This document shows, piece by piece, positions 15,662 to 25,123 of a stretch of DNA of 63,628 nt; positions within the stretch are counted from its first letter, which is position 1, and every line of letters begins with the position of its first letter. The position numbers and the translations under genes were made by a program. The notes under the pieces are model-generated. The model worked only from the letters and a program-made list of their open reading frames with translations, searched no databases and had not been told where the DNA came from. The DNA lies in the NCBI GenBank assembly GCA_038145245.1, contig JAYQPI010000003.1, positions 1-63,628 of the forward strand. Reading direction: 5' to 3'. Source of the stretch: Fontibacterium sp038145245. GTDB lineage: Bacteria; Pseudomonadota; Alphaproteobacteria; Pelagibacterales; Pelagibacteraceae.

Positions 15662-16924
15662 TTAAGATCTATAATCTGCATTAATTGAAATATATTCTGC
15701 ATTAAAATCACAAGTATAAGCAGTAAATTTTCCCTTACCTAAATTTAAATTCACATCAAAAACAATATCGTCCCCAAGCATATAATTTTTAACTTTTTGC
15801 TCATCATAACTTGGTACCTGCATTCCGTATTTTGTAATTAAAGAATCTCCAATTTTAATTTCAATTTTTTCTTTTTTTACTCTTTCGTTAGTTTTGCCAA
15901 TTGCCATTAAAATTCTACCCCAATTTGGATCGCTGCCTGCAAGCGCTGTTTTTACAAGTGGCGAATTTGCAATAGACATGGCAATTTCTTTCGCAAATTT
16001 TACATTTGATGCTCCTGTTACATTTATAGTAAGAAATTTCTTAGCTCCCTCTCCATCTAAAACAACTTGTTTTGATAGATCTAACATTACTTCATATAAT
16101 GCTTTTTCAAAATCTTTTGCAGCTTTAGAATTGATATCATTAATAATTCTATTTTTAGCTTTTTTAGTTGAAAAAACTAAAACCATGTCATTTGTTGAAG
16201 TATCTCCATCTACTGTAATTGCATTAAATGTATTTTCGGTATTTCTTTTCAACATTTTATTGAGAACTTCTTGAGAAATATTTGCATCTGTAAAAATAAA
16301 ACCAAACATTGTTGCCATATTTGGTGCTATCATTCCTGATCCCTTAGCAATACCTGCTATATTTATAAAATCTTTATTAGTTTGCACAACGGCACAGCTC
16401 ATTTTTCCAAATGTATCTGTAGTCATAATAGATAAGGCCTGCTTAATCCAAGTTAACTTCATTGGTCTTTTTAATTTTTCAATTAAGTTGGGCAATACAC
16501 CTTTAACTTTTGCAAGTGGAAAAGGTTGACCAATTACACCTGTGGATGCAAATAAAATTTGCTTATTTGAAATTTTTTTTTTATCTGAAAAGAATTTTGA
16601 TAATTCAATAATGCTATTTAGTCCTTGTTTGCCTGTATATGCATTTGCATTTCTAGTATTAACTAATAAGGCTCTAACATCCCTTTTATTTGCTTTAACA
16701 TTCCAATCTATACAAACAGATCTTGTTGAGGACTTTGTATAAACTCCTGAAAATATCGCTCCATCTGGAAAATAAAATAAACTTACATCATCTCTATCTG
16801 TATTATACAAACCCGCGCTTGCAGTCGAAATTTCCAATCCATCAATACTAGGCATCTCGGGAAAATCTTTGGTAACTCTATTAAGTTGTTTTTTCTTAAA
16901 AAAATTCTGAAATAGCGTAGTCAT
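15662..16924 (-). CDS. argJ: bifunctional ornithine acetyltransferase / N-acetylglutamate synthase
   Basis: A 420-residue enzyme of arginine synthesis that moves acetyl from N-acetylornithine to glutamate. The self-cleavage site and nucleophilic threonine are in KGSGMIAPNMATMFGFI (about 195-211). VDGDTSTNDM and LAGSDPNWGRILMAIG are further active-site motifs, and the C-terminus YTCDFNAEYISINADYRS is typical. It is a lone gene, divergent from secA across 82 bases. Confidence 0.95.
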   Translation of the reverse strand: MTTLFQNFFKKKQLNRVTKDFPEMPSIDGLEISTASAGLYNTDRDDVSLFYFPDGAIFSGVYTKSSTRSVCIDWNVKANKRDVRALLVNTRNANAYTGKQGLNSIIELSKFFSDKKKISNKQILFASTGVIGQPFPLAKVKGVLPNLIEKLKRPMKLTWIKQALSIMTTDTFGKMSCAVVQTNKDFINIAGIAKGSGMIAPNMATMFGFIFTDANISQEVLNKMLKRNTENTFNAITVDGDTSTNDMVLVFSTKKAKNRIINDINSKAAKDFEKALYEVMLDLSKQVVLDGEGAKKFLTINVTGASNVKFAKEIAMSIANSPLVKTALAGSDPNWGRILMAIGKTNERVKKEKIEIKIGDSLITKYGMQVPSYDEQKVKNYMLGDDIVFDVNLNLGKGKFTAYTCDFNAEYISINADYRS

Positions 16925-17006
16925 GTGTATTTTATTTAGTATTTTTTCAGTTATAAGGTAGTTGCTAAATTTATACTATTTAATTTATCTGTAATAATAT
17001 CTCAAA

Positions 17007-19592
17007 ATGATACCCGGTTTAAACATTTTAAAAAAATTATTTAAAACATCTAATGAACGTAAGCTTGCTGAATTAAAGCCAATAGTTCAAAAAATTAATT
17101 CATTAGAAACAGAAATCCAAAAGCTCTCAGATCAAGAATTAAAGAATAAAACACAAGAATTTAAAAAAAGAATTAAAAATGGAGAAAATTTAAATAAAAT
17201 TTTACCTGAAGCATTTGCTTGTGTTCGTGAGGCAAGCATCAGAACTACAGGACAAAGGCATTTCGATGTGCAGTTACTGGGTGGGATCATTCTCCACCAA
17301 GGAAATATTTCAGAAATGAAAACTGGGGAAGGAAAAACATTAGTTGCAACTTTACCAGCCTATTTAAATAGCTTAACAGAAAAAGGTGTGCACGTTGTAA
17401 CCGTCAACGACTATCTTGCAAAACGTGACTCCGAGTGGATGTCAAAAATTTATAACTTTTTAGGAGTTAGCGTTGGCTGCATCATAAACGGAATTGATGA
17501 TGTTAATAGAAAAGCACAGTATGAATGCGACATCACTTACGGAACTAACAATGAATTTGGTTTTGATTATTTAAGAGACAACATGAAATATTCCGTTGAC
17601 GAGATGGTACAACGAAAACATTACTTCTGTATAGTTGATGAAGTGGATAGTATCTTAATTGATGAAGCACGAACTCCTTTAATTATTTCTGGACCAACTG
17701 AAGACAATTCTTCTCAATATTTTTTATGTAATAAATTAGTTAATCAATTAAACAAGGAACACTATGATATTGATGAAAAAGATCGAAGTGCTTTACTAAC
17801 AGAAAAGGGAATAGATTTTATCGAAGATAAATTAAAAAAAATAAATCTATTAAAAGGTTCTAGTTTTTACGATCCGCAAAATTTATCAATTGTTCACCAT
17901 ATCAATCAATCTTTAAAAGCAAATATGCTCTTTACTAAAGATAAAGATTATATTGTTAAAGATAATCAAATTTACATTATTGATGAATTTACTGGTCGAA
18001 TTATGGAAGGCAGAAGATACTCTGACGGCTTACATCAAGCAATTGAGGCAAAAGAAGGTGTGCAGATTCAAAATGAAAATCAAACCTTGGCTTCAATAAC
18101 ATTCCAAAATTATTTTAGATTATATGAAAAACTTTCTGGCATGACTGGAACTGCTTTGACAGAAGCTGAGGAATTTTATGAAATTTACAAATTAGATGTA
18201 GTTGAGGTGCCAACAAATAGACCAATGATTAGAAAAGATTTTAATGATAAAATCTTTAGAACTGAAAAAGAAAAATTTGATGCAATTATAAAAGAAATTA
18301 TTTCTGCTAATGAAAAAAAACAGCCTGTTTTAATTGGAACTACTAGTATTGAAAAATCTGAAAGAATTTCAAAAATCTTAAAACAAGAATCAATAAAACA
18401 TAATGTTCTAAACGCAAAATTTCATGAACAAGAAGCAAATATTATAGCTCAAGCTGGAAGAGTTGGTGCTGTAACTATTGCAACTAACATGGCAGGTAGA
18501 GGAACTGATATTCAACTTGGTGGCAATTTAGATCTAAAAATAAAAGAAGGTGGAACAAATGATAAAGTTTTAGTTGAAAAAACTAAACAAGAGCATGAAG
18601 AAGAAAAAGCAAAAGTATTAGCTAACGGCGGTTTATTTGTTGTTGGAACTGAACGTCATGAAAGCAGAAGAATTGACAATCAATTAAGAGGTCGAACAGG
18701 AAGACAGGGTGATATAGGAGCTTCTATTTTTTATTTAAGTTTACAAGACGATTTAATGAGAATTTTTGGATCTGAAAAAATTGATTTTATGCTGCAAAAA
18801 CTTGGACTAAAAGATGGAGAATCTATTGACCATCCTTGGATTAATAAGGCTTTAGAGAAAGCTCAGCAAAAAGTTGAGGGAAGAAATTTTGATATTCGAA
18901 AAACTTTGTTGCAATTTGATGATGTCATGAATGATCAAAGAAAAGTAATTTTCGAACAAAGATTAGGGGTAATTAAAAACCCAAATATTTACAATGTAGT
19001 AAATGATATTTTTGATGAAATTGTAGAAAATCTAATTAATGAAATACATAATTATCGAGATAATGCTGACTCAAACACTAAAAAATTAATTAAAACAAAA
19101 ACAGAGCGTTTATGTGGAACTAAAATTGAAGATAATGATTTTAATAGTTGGATTTTAAAAAGTAGTTCTGAACAAAAAGAATTCCTTAAAAATTATTTTG
19201 ATCAAAAAAGAAATGCAAGAATCTCTATCGTTGGAGATGAAATTAATAAAGATGTAGAAAAAAGAATCTTCTTACAAAATCTCGATTATGAATGGAGAAG
19301 TCATTTACAATATCTTGAACAATTAAGACAGGTCATTGGTCTTAGAGGTTATGGTCAAAAAAATCCATTAGACGAATACAAGAGAGAAAGTTTTAATTTA
19401 TTTAAAGATCTACTATCAAAAATTAAAGAAAATTTAATTATGTTCTTAATTAATATTCAAGTAACAAAAGAAGAACAGACTTCACAACCCCAACAACCTG
19501 TAGTTCAAGAAAAAATTTCAAGAAATGCCCCTTGTACTTGTGGATCGGGAAAAAAGTATAAAAACTGCTGCGGCGCTTTAAGTAAAAATTAA
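17007..19592 (+). CDS. secA: protein translocase ATPase SecA
   Basis: An 861-residue motor of the Sec export pathway. MKTGEGKTLVA (about 102-112) is Walker A and VDEVDSILIDEARTPLI (about 209-225) Walker B. The preprotein cross-linking and helical scaffold regions follow, with ATNMAGRGTDIQLGG and RRIDNQLRGRTGRQGD in the second nucleotide domain. The C-terminal APCTCGSGKKYKNCCG binds zinc for SecB and ribosome contact. The last 15 bases overlap the convergent accA. Confidence 0.98.
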   Translation: MIPGLNILKKLFKTSNERKLAELKPIVQKINSLETEIQKLSDQELKNKTQEFKKRIKNGENLNKILPEAFACVREASIRTTGQRHFDVQLLGGIILHQGNISEMKTGEGKTLVATLPAYLNSLTEKGVHVVTVNDYLAKRDSEWMSKIYNFLGVSVGCIINGIDDVNRKAQYECDITYGTNNEFGFDYLRDNMKYSVDEMVQRKHYFCIVDEVDSILIDEARTPLIISGPTEDNSSQYFLCNKLVNQLNKEHYDIDEKDRSALLTEKGIDFIEDKLKKINLLKGSSFYDPQNLSIVHHINQSLKANMLFTKDKDYIVKDNQIYIIDEFTGRIMEGRRYSDGLHQAIEAKEGVQIQNENQTLASITFQNYFRLYEKLSGMTGTALTEAEEFYEIYKLDVVEVPTNRPMIRKDFNDKIFRTEKEKFDAIIKEIISANEKKQPVLIGTTSIEKSERISKILKQESIKHNVLNAKFHEQEANIIAQAGRVGAVTIATNMAGRGTDIQLGGNLDLKIKEGGTNDKVLVEKTKQEHEEEKAKVLANGGLFVVGTERHESRRIDNQLRGRTGRQGDIGASIFYLSLQDDLMRIFGSEKIDFMLQKLGLKDGESIDHPWINKALEKAQQKVEGRNFDIRKTLLQFDDVMNDQRKVIFEQRLGVIKNPNIYNVVNDIFDEIVENLINEIHNYRDNADSNTKKLIKTKTERLCGTKIEDNDFNSWILKSSSEQKEFLKNYFDQKRNARISIVGDEINKDVEKRIFLQNLDYEWRSHLQYLEQLRQVIGLRGYGQKNPLDEYKRESFNLFKDLLSKIKENLIMFLINIQVTKEEQTSQPQQPVVQEKISRNAPCTCGSGKKYKNCCGALSKN

Positions 19593-20684
19593 AGCTAAAA
19601 TAAATAGAATAATTATCACAAAAACTGTTAGTAATAATCTGCGATTATTTTGAAGTAATAATTTCCAATTAAAAGGATTAAAAGTGACAGTATTAATTTG
19701 TACGTCTTTATAAAATTCTTCCTTAGTAATCATCACATCTCTTCCTATACTTAAAAATCTATTTTTTCTTTGATAAATAAGCTCCTCTGCAGAAATTTTA
19801 ATTAATTCATTTAAATTTTTTTTAATACTGATTGTAACATTTTCAACCATTTCATCATGATTACGATGTGCGCCACCTTTTGGTTCTTTAATAATTTCAT
19901 CAATAATTTTGTTTTCAAATAAATCTTGAGAAGAAATTTTCATAGCTTCTGCTGCTTCTTTTGCTTTTTTTGGATCACGCCAAAGAATAGAAGCACATCC
20001 TTCTGGAGATATTACTGAATAAACAGAATATTCTAACATTAAAACTTTATTGGCAGTTGCAAGAGCAATAGCTCCACCTGAGCCCCCTTCGCCAATAACC
20101 ACGGAAATCATTGGAACTTTTAAATTAAGACAACACTCAATACATTTTGCGATTGCTTCTGCCTGACCTCGCTCTTCAGCTCCTTTCCCTGGATAAGCGC
20201 CTGGAGTATCTACAAATGATATAATTGGAATATTTAATCTATCAGCAAGATTCATTAAACGCATGCTTTTTCTATAACCTTCAGGTCTCATCATCCCAAA
20301 ATTTCTTTGAATTCTAGATTGAGTATCATTTCCTTTTTCTTGACCAATAACCAAAACTGAAATCCCATCAAGAGTTGCAAATCCCGCAAGCACAGATTGA
20401 TCTTCTCCGTATAATCGATCTCCGGATAAATTTATAAAATCTGGGAAAATTTTTTTAATATAATCAATAGAACGTGGTCTAAACTCATGTCTTGCAACTT
20501 TTGTTTTTTGCCAGCGATTAAGATTTGAATAAATTCTTTCTAATGTTTCATTTAATTTTCTTTCAGCCTCTATCACTGTGGGATTTTCAATGATTGAAAT
20601 CCCTTTTGCAAGATAAGGAGCTTTTAATTCTTGAATTCTTTGGTCTAATACTTTTATATCGTCTTCAAAATCTAAGTAATTCAT
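19578..20684 (-). CDS. accA: acetyl-CoA carboxylase carboxyltransferase alpha, with C-terminal membrane tail
   Basis: The alpha subunit carries out transfer of CO2 from biotin to acetyl-CoA with AccD. Residues 1-314 cover the normal protein: FINLSGDRLYGED (83-95), FVDTPGAYPGKGAEERGQAE (157-176) and GEGGSGGAIALATANKV (198-214), ending at FLSIG where E. coli AccA (319 aa) stops. An extra 54 residues follow, finishing in NRRLLLTVFVIIILFILALI (348-367), a clear membrane helix with basic residues on the inner side. This tail would anchor the carboxyltransferase to the membrane. The frame is uninterrupted. Confidence 0.96.
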   Translation of the reverse strand: MNYLDFEDDIKVLDQRIQELKAPYLAKGISIIENPTVIEAERKLNETLERIYSNLNRWQKTKVARHEFRPRSIDYIKKIFPDFINLSGDRLYGEDQSVLAGFATLDGISVLVIGQEKGNDTQSRIQRNFGMMRPEGYRKSMRLMNLADRLNIPIISFVDTPGAYPGKGAEERGQAEAIAKCIECCLNLKVPMISVVIGEGGSGGAIALATANKVLMLEYSVYSVISPEGCASILWRDPKKAKEAAEAMKISSQDLFENKIIDEIIKEPKGGAHRNHDEMVENVTISIKKNLNELIKISAEELIYQRKNRFLSIGRDVMITKEEFYKDVQINTVTFNPFNWKLLLQNNRRLLLTVFVIIILFILALIFT

Positions 20685-20738
20685 CTAATAATTTTATTAT
20701 TATACATATTGAGTTCGGATAAAGTTTATATATAAATT

Positions 20739-22355
20739 GTGGCCTATATGAAATCTTTTCCAAAAAATACTACTATTACAGGGAAAATTTCTAAAGAATT
20801 TGAAGAAATTTTAACTTTAGATTGTTTAGAATTTGTAACAGATTTACATCGAAAATTTAATTCTAGAAGACTTGAACTATTAAAACGTAGACAAGAAGTC
20901 CAAAAAAAAATTGATGGGGGTTGGCGACCAAATTTTTTAGATGAAACAAAATCTATTAGAGAAAAAGATTGGAAAATTCTAGGTGTTCCAAAAGACTTAC
21001 AAGATAGAAGAGTTGAAATTACAGGACCTACTAATCAAAAAATGATCGTCAATGCTCTTAATTCTGGAGCCAGCTGTTTTATGGCAGACCTTGAAGATTC
21101 TGCAACTCCGGCCTGGAATAATGTTATTGAGGGTCAAATTAATTTGAAAAATGCAGTTAATAAAAAAATTAATTTTACAGATAAGGCTTCTGGCAAAGAA
21201 TATAAATTAAATAATAAACATGCAGTACTTATTGTTAGACCAAGAGGATGGCACTTAGATGAAGCTCATTTTTTAGTTGATAATGAAAAATGTTCTGGGG
21301 GTATATTCGATTTTGCTATTTATTTTTATCATAATGCAAAACAACTTCTACAAAATGGAACAGGTCCTTATTTCTATCTACCAAAAATGGAAAGTCACCT
21401 TGAAGCTAGACTTTGGAACGATGTATTTACAGAAGCGCAAAAAAAATTAGGCATTAAACACGGAACAATTAAAGCAACAGTTTTAATTGAGACAATTCTT
21501 GCCTCTTTTGAGATGGATGAAATTTTGTTTGAATTAAAAGATCATATCGTAGGTCTTAATTGCGGAAGATGGGATTATATTTTTAGCTACATTAAAAAAT
21601 TCAAAAATTTTAAAGATTTTTTATTGCCAGATCGGTCTATTGTTAAGATGACTTCCCATTTTTTAAGATCGTACAGTTTATTATTAATTAAAACATGTCA
21701 TCGTAGAGGTGCTCACGCCATGGGTGGTATGGCTGCTCAAATTCCGATTAAAGACAATGAGGCTTTAAATCAAAAAGCAATGGATGCTGTAAAACAAGAT
21801 AAATTAAGAGAAGCCAATGACGGCCATGATGGCACCTGGGTTGCTCATCCTGGTTTAGTAAAAATTGCAAAAGATGTATTTGATGAAAAAATGCCACAAG
21901 CAAATCAAGTTAATAAAATTCCTAGTAATGCGGACATTCAGGCTAAAGATTTATTACTAGCTGAAAAAGGAGACATTACTGAAGAAGGTATTAGAAAAAA
22001 TATTTCTGTTGGAATTCAATATTTAGCTGCATGGCTTGGTGGAAATGGTTGTGTACCACTTTATAATTTAATGGAAGATGCAGCTACTGCCGAAATTTCA
22101 AGAGCACAAGTTTGGCAATGGAATAAACATCAGTGCAAAACTGTTGATGGTCAAACTATTGATCCAGCTTACGTAAAAAAAATTGTTAAAGAAGAAATGG
22201 TTCAAATAAAAAAAGAAGTTGGAGAACAGAAATTTGATAAAGGTAATTACGAGCGTGCTGCTAAAATGTTTGAAGATATGTCTATTGCTAATCAATTTGA
22301 AGATTTTCTTACCGTGCCAGCCTATAACGAAATTGTTAGATCAGAATCTAGATAA
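20739..22355 (+). CDS. aceB: malate synthase A
   Basis: A 538-residue enzyme condensing glyoxylate and acetyl-CoA to malate. It follows E. coli AceB closely: DWKILGVPKDLQDRRVEITG (76-95), SCFMADLEDSATPAWNNV (about 111-128), HIVGLNCGRWDYIFSYIK (about 254-271), AHAMGGMAAQIP and the catalytic aspartate region GNGCVPLYNLMEDAATAEIS. The start is GTG at 20739; ATG at 20748 would remove only three residues. It is divergent from accA, with only 54 bases between the two starts. It is isoform A, not the longer isoform G (GlcB). Confidence 0.96.
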   Translation: MAYMKSFPKNTTITGKISKEFEEILTLDCLEFVTDLHRKFNSRRLELLKRRQEVQKKIDGGWRPNFLDETKSIREKDWKILGVPKDLQDRRVEITGPTNQKMIVNALNSGASCFMADLEDSATPAWNNVIEGQINLKNAVNKKINFTDKASGKEYKLNNKHAVLIVRPRGWHLDEAHFLVDNEKCSGGIFDFAIYFYHNAKQLLQNGTGPYFYLPKMESHLEARLWNDVFTEAQKKLGIKHGTIKATVLIETILASFEMDEILFELKDHIVGLNCGRWDYIFSYIKKFKNFKDFLLPDRSIVKMTSHFLRSYSLLLIKTCHRRGAHAMGGMAAQIPIKDNEALNQKAMDAVKQDKLREANDGHDGTWVAHPGLVKIAKDVFDEKMPQANQVNKIPSNADIQAKDLLLAEKGDITEEGIRKNISVGIQYLAAWLGGNGCVPLYNLMEDAATAEISRAQVWQWNKHQCKTVDGQTIDPAYVKKIVKEEMVQIKKEVGEQKFDKGNYERAAKMFEDMSIANQFEDFLTVPAYNEIVRSESR

Positions 22356-22360
22356 GTTTA

Positions 22361-22519
22361 TTATTTAACTATATTTAATTTTTCTACGGGTATCTTTTCG
22401 ATAATTTTTGTTTTTTCCAAAACTATATCTTTTGAACCAAAATAATAAAGAATGGAAAGGATAGCTATCACTACAACAATAGCACCTAAGATTATTTGTA
22501 TTGAGGTTCTAAATGGCAT
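22361..22519 (-). CDS. small single-helix membrane protein (52 aa)
   Basis: A 52-codon frame, MPFRTSIQIILGAIVVVIAI then LSILYYFGS, giving one helix (about 7-27), and a charged tail ending IEKIPVEKLNIVK. It starts 59 bases from aroK on the opposite strand and ends 5 bases from the malate synthase stop. It fills the space the way other genes here do, which supports it. There is no recognisable family; a subunit or assembly peptide is possible. Confidence 0.45.
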   Translation of the reverse strand: MPFRTSIQIILGAIVVVIAILSILYYFGSKDIVLEKTKIIEKIPVEKLNIVK

Positions 22520-22578
22520 AACTGATTAATTATATAATATTTCAAGCAAAATTATGTTAATAAATTATTCATTCAATA

Positions 22579-23103
22579 ATGGCAACGCATAAAAGCTTAG
22601 TATTAGTTGGAATGATGGGTACTGGAAAAAGTACTATTGGTAAAGAAGTTGCAAAAAAATTAAAAATTGAATTTATTGATACCGATTCATTAATAGAAGA
22701 TGAGGCTAGTCTCACCATTGCTGAGATCTTTAAAAAGAATGGAGAAAAATATTTTAGAGAATTAGAAGAAAAAGTCTTTTTAAAAATCAAAAATGATAAA
22801 GAAAAAATAATTTCTATAGGTGGTGGAGCATTTATTAATGATACTATTAGAAAAATAATCTTAAAAGAATATCTATCTATTTGGCTTAATATGGATGAAG
22901 ATTTGATTATTAATCGTATTAAGCGTAATGCTAAAAAAAGACCAATGATAGATCAAAATAATATTGAAAAAAGTATTAAAAATTTAAAAAAAAATAGAGA
23001 TCCAATATATAAACTGGCCAACTACGAAATAAATTGTAACTTAAATAGCAAAAATAAAATTATTGAAAAGATTATTGATTTTTATGAAAAAAATAACAAT
23101 TAA
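22579..23103 (+). CDS. aroK: shikimate kinase
   Basis: A 174-residue P-loop kinase adding phosphate to shikimate in aromatic amino acid synthesis. Walker A is GMMGTGKSTIGKE (about 11-23). DTDSLIEDEA (about 34-43) and FRELEEKVF carry shikimate contacts, GGGAF is the Walker B-like loop, and RNAKKRPMI is the lid. The end overlaps aroB, its usual partner, by 20 bases. Confidence 0.95.
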   Translation: MATHKSLVLVGMMGTGKSTIGKEVAKKLKIEFIDTDSLIEDEASLTIAEIFKKNGEKYFRELEEKVFLKIKNDKEKIISIGGGAFINDTIRKIILKEYLSIWLNMDEDLIINRIKRNAKKRPMIDQNNIEKSIKNLKKNRDPIYKLANYEINCNLNSKNKIIEKIIDFYEKNNN

Positions 23104-24190
23104 AGTTAATTTAAATAATAATAGTTATCCCATTATTATTTGTAAAAATTTACTAAAGAATACAGGTGCTGAAATAAAAAAAATTATTCCAAAGGCAAAA
23201 AAGTTTTTATTGATAACTGATAAGAACATTCCAAAATCTTACATTCGTTCAATATTTTCCTCATTAAGATCTAAAAATAAATACCTATTCACATTAAGTG
23301 CCGGGGAAAAATCAAAAAACATGAATTCTGCAAACGCAATTATAAAAAGGTTATTTAAACATAATTTCAATCGCGATGACTGTGTAATCGCTCTTGGAGG
23401 CGGAGTTATTGGTGATTTATCAGGATTTGCTGGCAGTATATATAAAAGAGGTGTCAATCTAGTTCAAATACCTACAACCTTATTAGCTCAAGTAGATTCA
23501 TCAATTGGTGGAAAGACTGGGATTAACTCTAGTGAGGGCAAAAATATGATTGGCACATTTTATCAGCCTAAACTTGTTTTGATTGACCCTATAACTTTAA
23601 AAAGCTTACCTCATAGGCACTTGGTTGCAGGTTATGCCGAAATTTTAAAATATGCCTTAATCATGAATTCAAAATTCTTTACATGGTTAGAAAAAAATTC
23701 GCACTCAATAATTAATTTAACCAATATAAATTTAGCTATGCACGCAATTAAAGAAAGTTGCAAAAGCAAAGCAATTATTGTCCAAAAAGATGAGAAAGAA
23801 AAAAATCTAAGAGCAATACTTAACTTTGGTCATACATTTGCTCATGCTTTTGAAGCTGTAAAAAAATATTCAAATGCTCTCATTCATGGCGAAGCAGTAT
23901 TATATGGAATGATAATTGCATCATCATTATCTGTAAAAATGAAAATGCTAAATATAAAGGATCATCAGCGCATCAAGGATTTATATCAAAAATTAAATCT
24001 TAATTATAAAATTAAAAATATTTTTAATAAAAATGATGTAAGTAAAATTTTTAATTATATGAAACATGATAAAAAAATATCAGGCTCTAAAATTAATCTA
24101 ATATTACTAAGTAAAATTGGAGCGGCAAAAATTATACCTTCCGACTTAAATAAGAATATTAAACCTATATTAATTGAACAATTCAATTAA
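23084..24190 (+). CDS. aroB: 3-dehydroquinate synthase
   Basis: Converts DAHP to 3-dehydroquinate using NAD and a divalent metal. I place the start at 23084 (MKKITIKVNLNN), giving 368 residues; an ATG at 23063 would add seven residues out of line with the family. GGGVIGDLSGFAGSIYKRG and PTTLLAQVDSSIGGKTGIN are the NAD and substrate sites, E in GYAEILKYALI and histidines in NFGHTFAHAFE and LIHGEAV are metal ligands. Overlap with aroK shows coupling. Confidence 0.95.
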   Translation: MKKITIKVNLNNNSYPIIICKNLLKNTGAEIKKIIPKAKKFLLITDKNIPKSYIRSIFSSLRSKNKYLFTLSAGEKSKNMNSANAIIKRLFKHNFNRDDCVIALGGGVIGDLSGFAGSIYKRGVNLVQIPTTLLAQVDSSIGGKTGINSSEGKNMIGTFYQPKLVLIDPITLKSLPHRHLVAGYAEILKYALIMNSKFFTWLEKNSHSIINLTNINLAMHAIKESCKSKAIIVQKDEKEKNLRAILNFGHTFAHAFEAVKKYSNALIHGEAVLYGMIIASSLSVKMKMLNIKDHQRIKDLYQKLNLNYKIKNIFNKNDVSKIFNYMKHDKKISGSKINLILLSKIGAAKIIPSDLNKNIKPILIEQFN

Positions 24191-24440
24191 TCTTTATTTC
24201 AAGAGAATGAATAACGTTTTTCATCTCTTCATCTAAAATTTCATAAATCTTTTTATGTGCATCTATTTTCTTTAATTTTTTAAGTTCTACTGAAGAAATT
24301 ATAACTTCAAAATGACTATTGTTATTTTTTGGTGATTGAGAATGATGTCGGTGCAAATGAGATTTATTATTCACTTCTAAATTCTCACATGCGATATTTT
24401 GTTTAATTTTATCTAAGATAATATATTTTAAATCGTGCAT
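24183..24440 (-). CDS. BolA family protein
   Basis: An 85-residue BolA-like protein with HLHRHHSQSPKNNNSHFEVII in the centre and AHKKIYEILDEEMKNVIHSLEIKI at the end, the class II KH-like fold. BolA proteins pair with monothiol glutaredoxins to carry or insert iron-sulfur clusters, and the histidine-rich loop is the ligand region. It is divergent from the J-protein gene, as in many alphaproteobacteria, and overlaps the aroB end by 8 bases. Confidence 0.9.
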   Translation of the reverse strand: MHDLKYIILDKIKQNIACENLEVNNKSHLHRHHSQSPKNNNSHFEVIISSVELKKLKKIDAHKKIYEILDEEMKNVIHSLEIKIN

Positions 24441-24475
24441 AAAATAATTTTAATCAATTTAAAAAAATTACGCAA

Positions 24476-25123
24476 ATGAGAAAGATCTGTGAATGGAACA
24501 AATGCAAAGAAGTAGCTTCTGGCCAGGGTCTTATAAAAAAAGATATTAATAAACAGTATAAATGGTTTTGTGGTGATCATTTAAAAATTCACAACAAAAC
24601 TAACGATAATTCATGTGATTGGAAAAGATGCAAACATCCAGGTGAATTCAAAGCACCTTCTAAAACTTCAGGTGAATATAAATGGTTCTGCTCTGAACAT
24701 ATAAAAATTTATAATCATGAGTGGGATTTTTTTTCTGAAATGTCGCAAGATAAAATTGAAGAATTCATTCATTCAGATATTACATGGCATAAACCAACAT
24801 CTAAACTTGGTTCAAAAGATAATTTTTTTAATAAAGTATGGAGAAATATTTTAGAAGAACAAGATTTTTTTCCTGCAGATTATTTTAAACAATTTGAAAA
24901 AAAGACAATTTATAGCTCTAAGGAAATAGAGGCTCTAAAAAAACTAGATTTAAAAAGTAATGTAAAATGGAGCGAAATTAGAGAGCAATTTAAAAAACTT
25001 GTAAAAAAATATCACCCAGATACTAATTCTGGTGATAAAAAATTTGAGAATAAATTAAAAGAAATAACAATAGCTTATACTCTATTAAGAAATAATCAAA
25101 AGAACGTAAATCATGGAAAATAA
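24476..25123 (+). CDS. J-domain protein with two zinc-finger-like motifs
   Basis: A 215-residue protein. Two copies of a C-x4-C ... C-x2-H unit stand at C5, C10, C32, H35 and C47, C52, C72, H75, each with KWFC and H-x-K-I in the same places, so this is an internal duplication of a metal-binding unit. A linker (about 80-150) leads to a C-terminal J domain with HPD at 180-182 and LKEITIAYTLLR. It should recruit DnaK to a client. It overlaps cobS by 11 bases, suggesting the client is the CobS/CobT complex. Confidence 0.88.
   Translation: MRKICEWNKCKEVASGQGLIKKDINKQYKWFCGDHLKIHNKTNDNSCDWKRCKHPGEFKAPSKTSGEYKWFCSEHIKIYNHEWDFFSEMSQDKIEEFIHSDITWHKPTSKLGSKDNFFNKVWRNILEEQDFFPADYFKQFEKKTIYSSKEIEALKKLDLKSNVKWSEIREQFKKLVKKYHPDTNSGDKKFENKLKEITIAYTLLRNNQKNVNHGK

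Noticed and set aside
20685..20738. Glycine riboswitch before malate synthase
   Set aside because: Only 54 bases separate the two start codons and no riboswitch core is seen.
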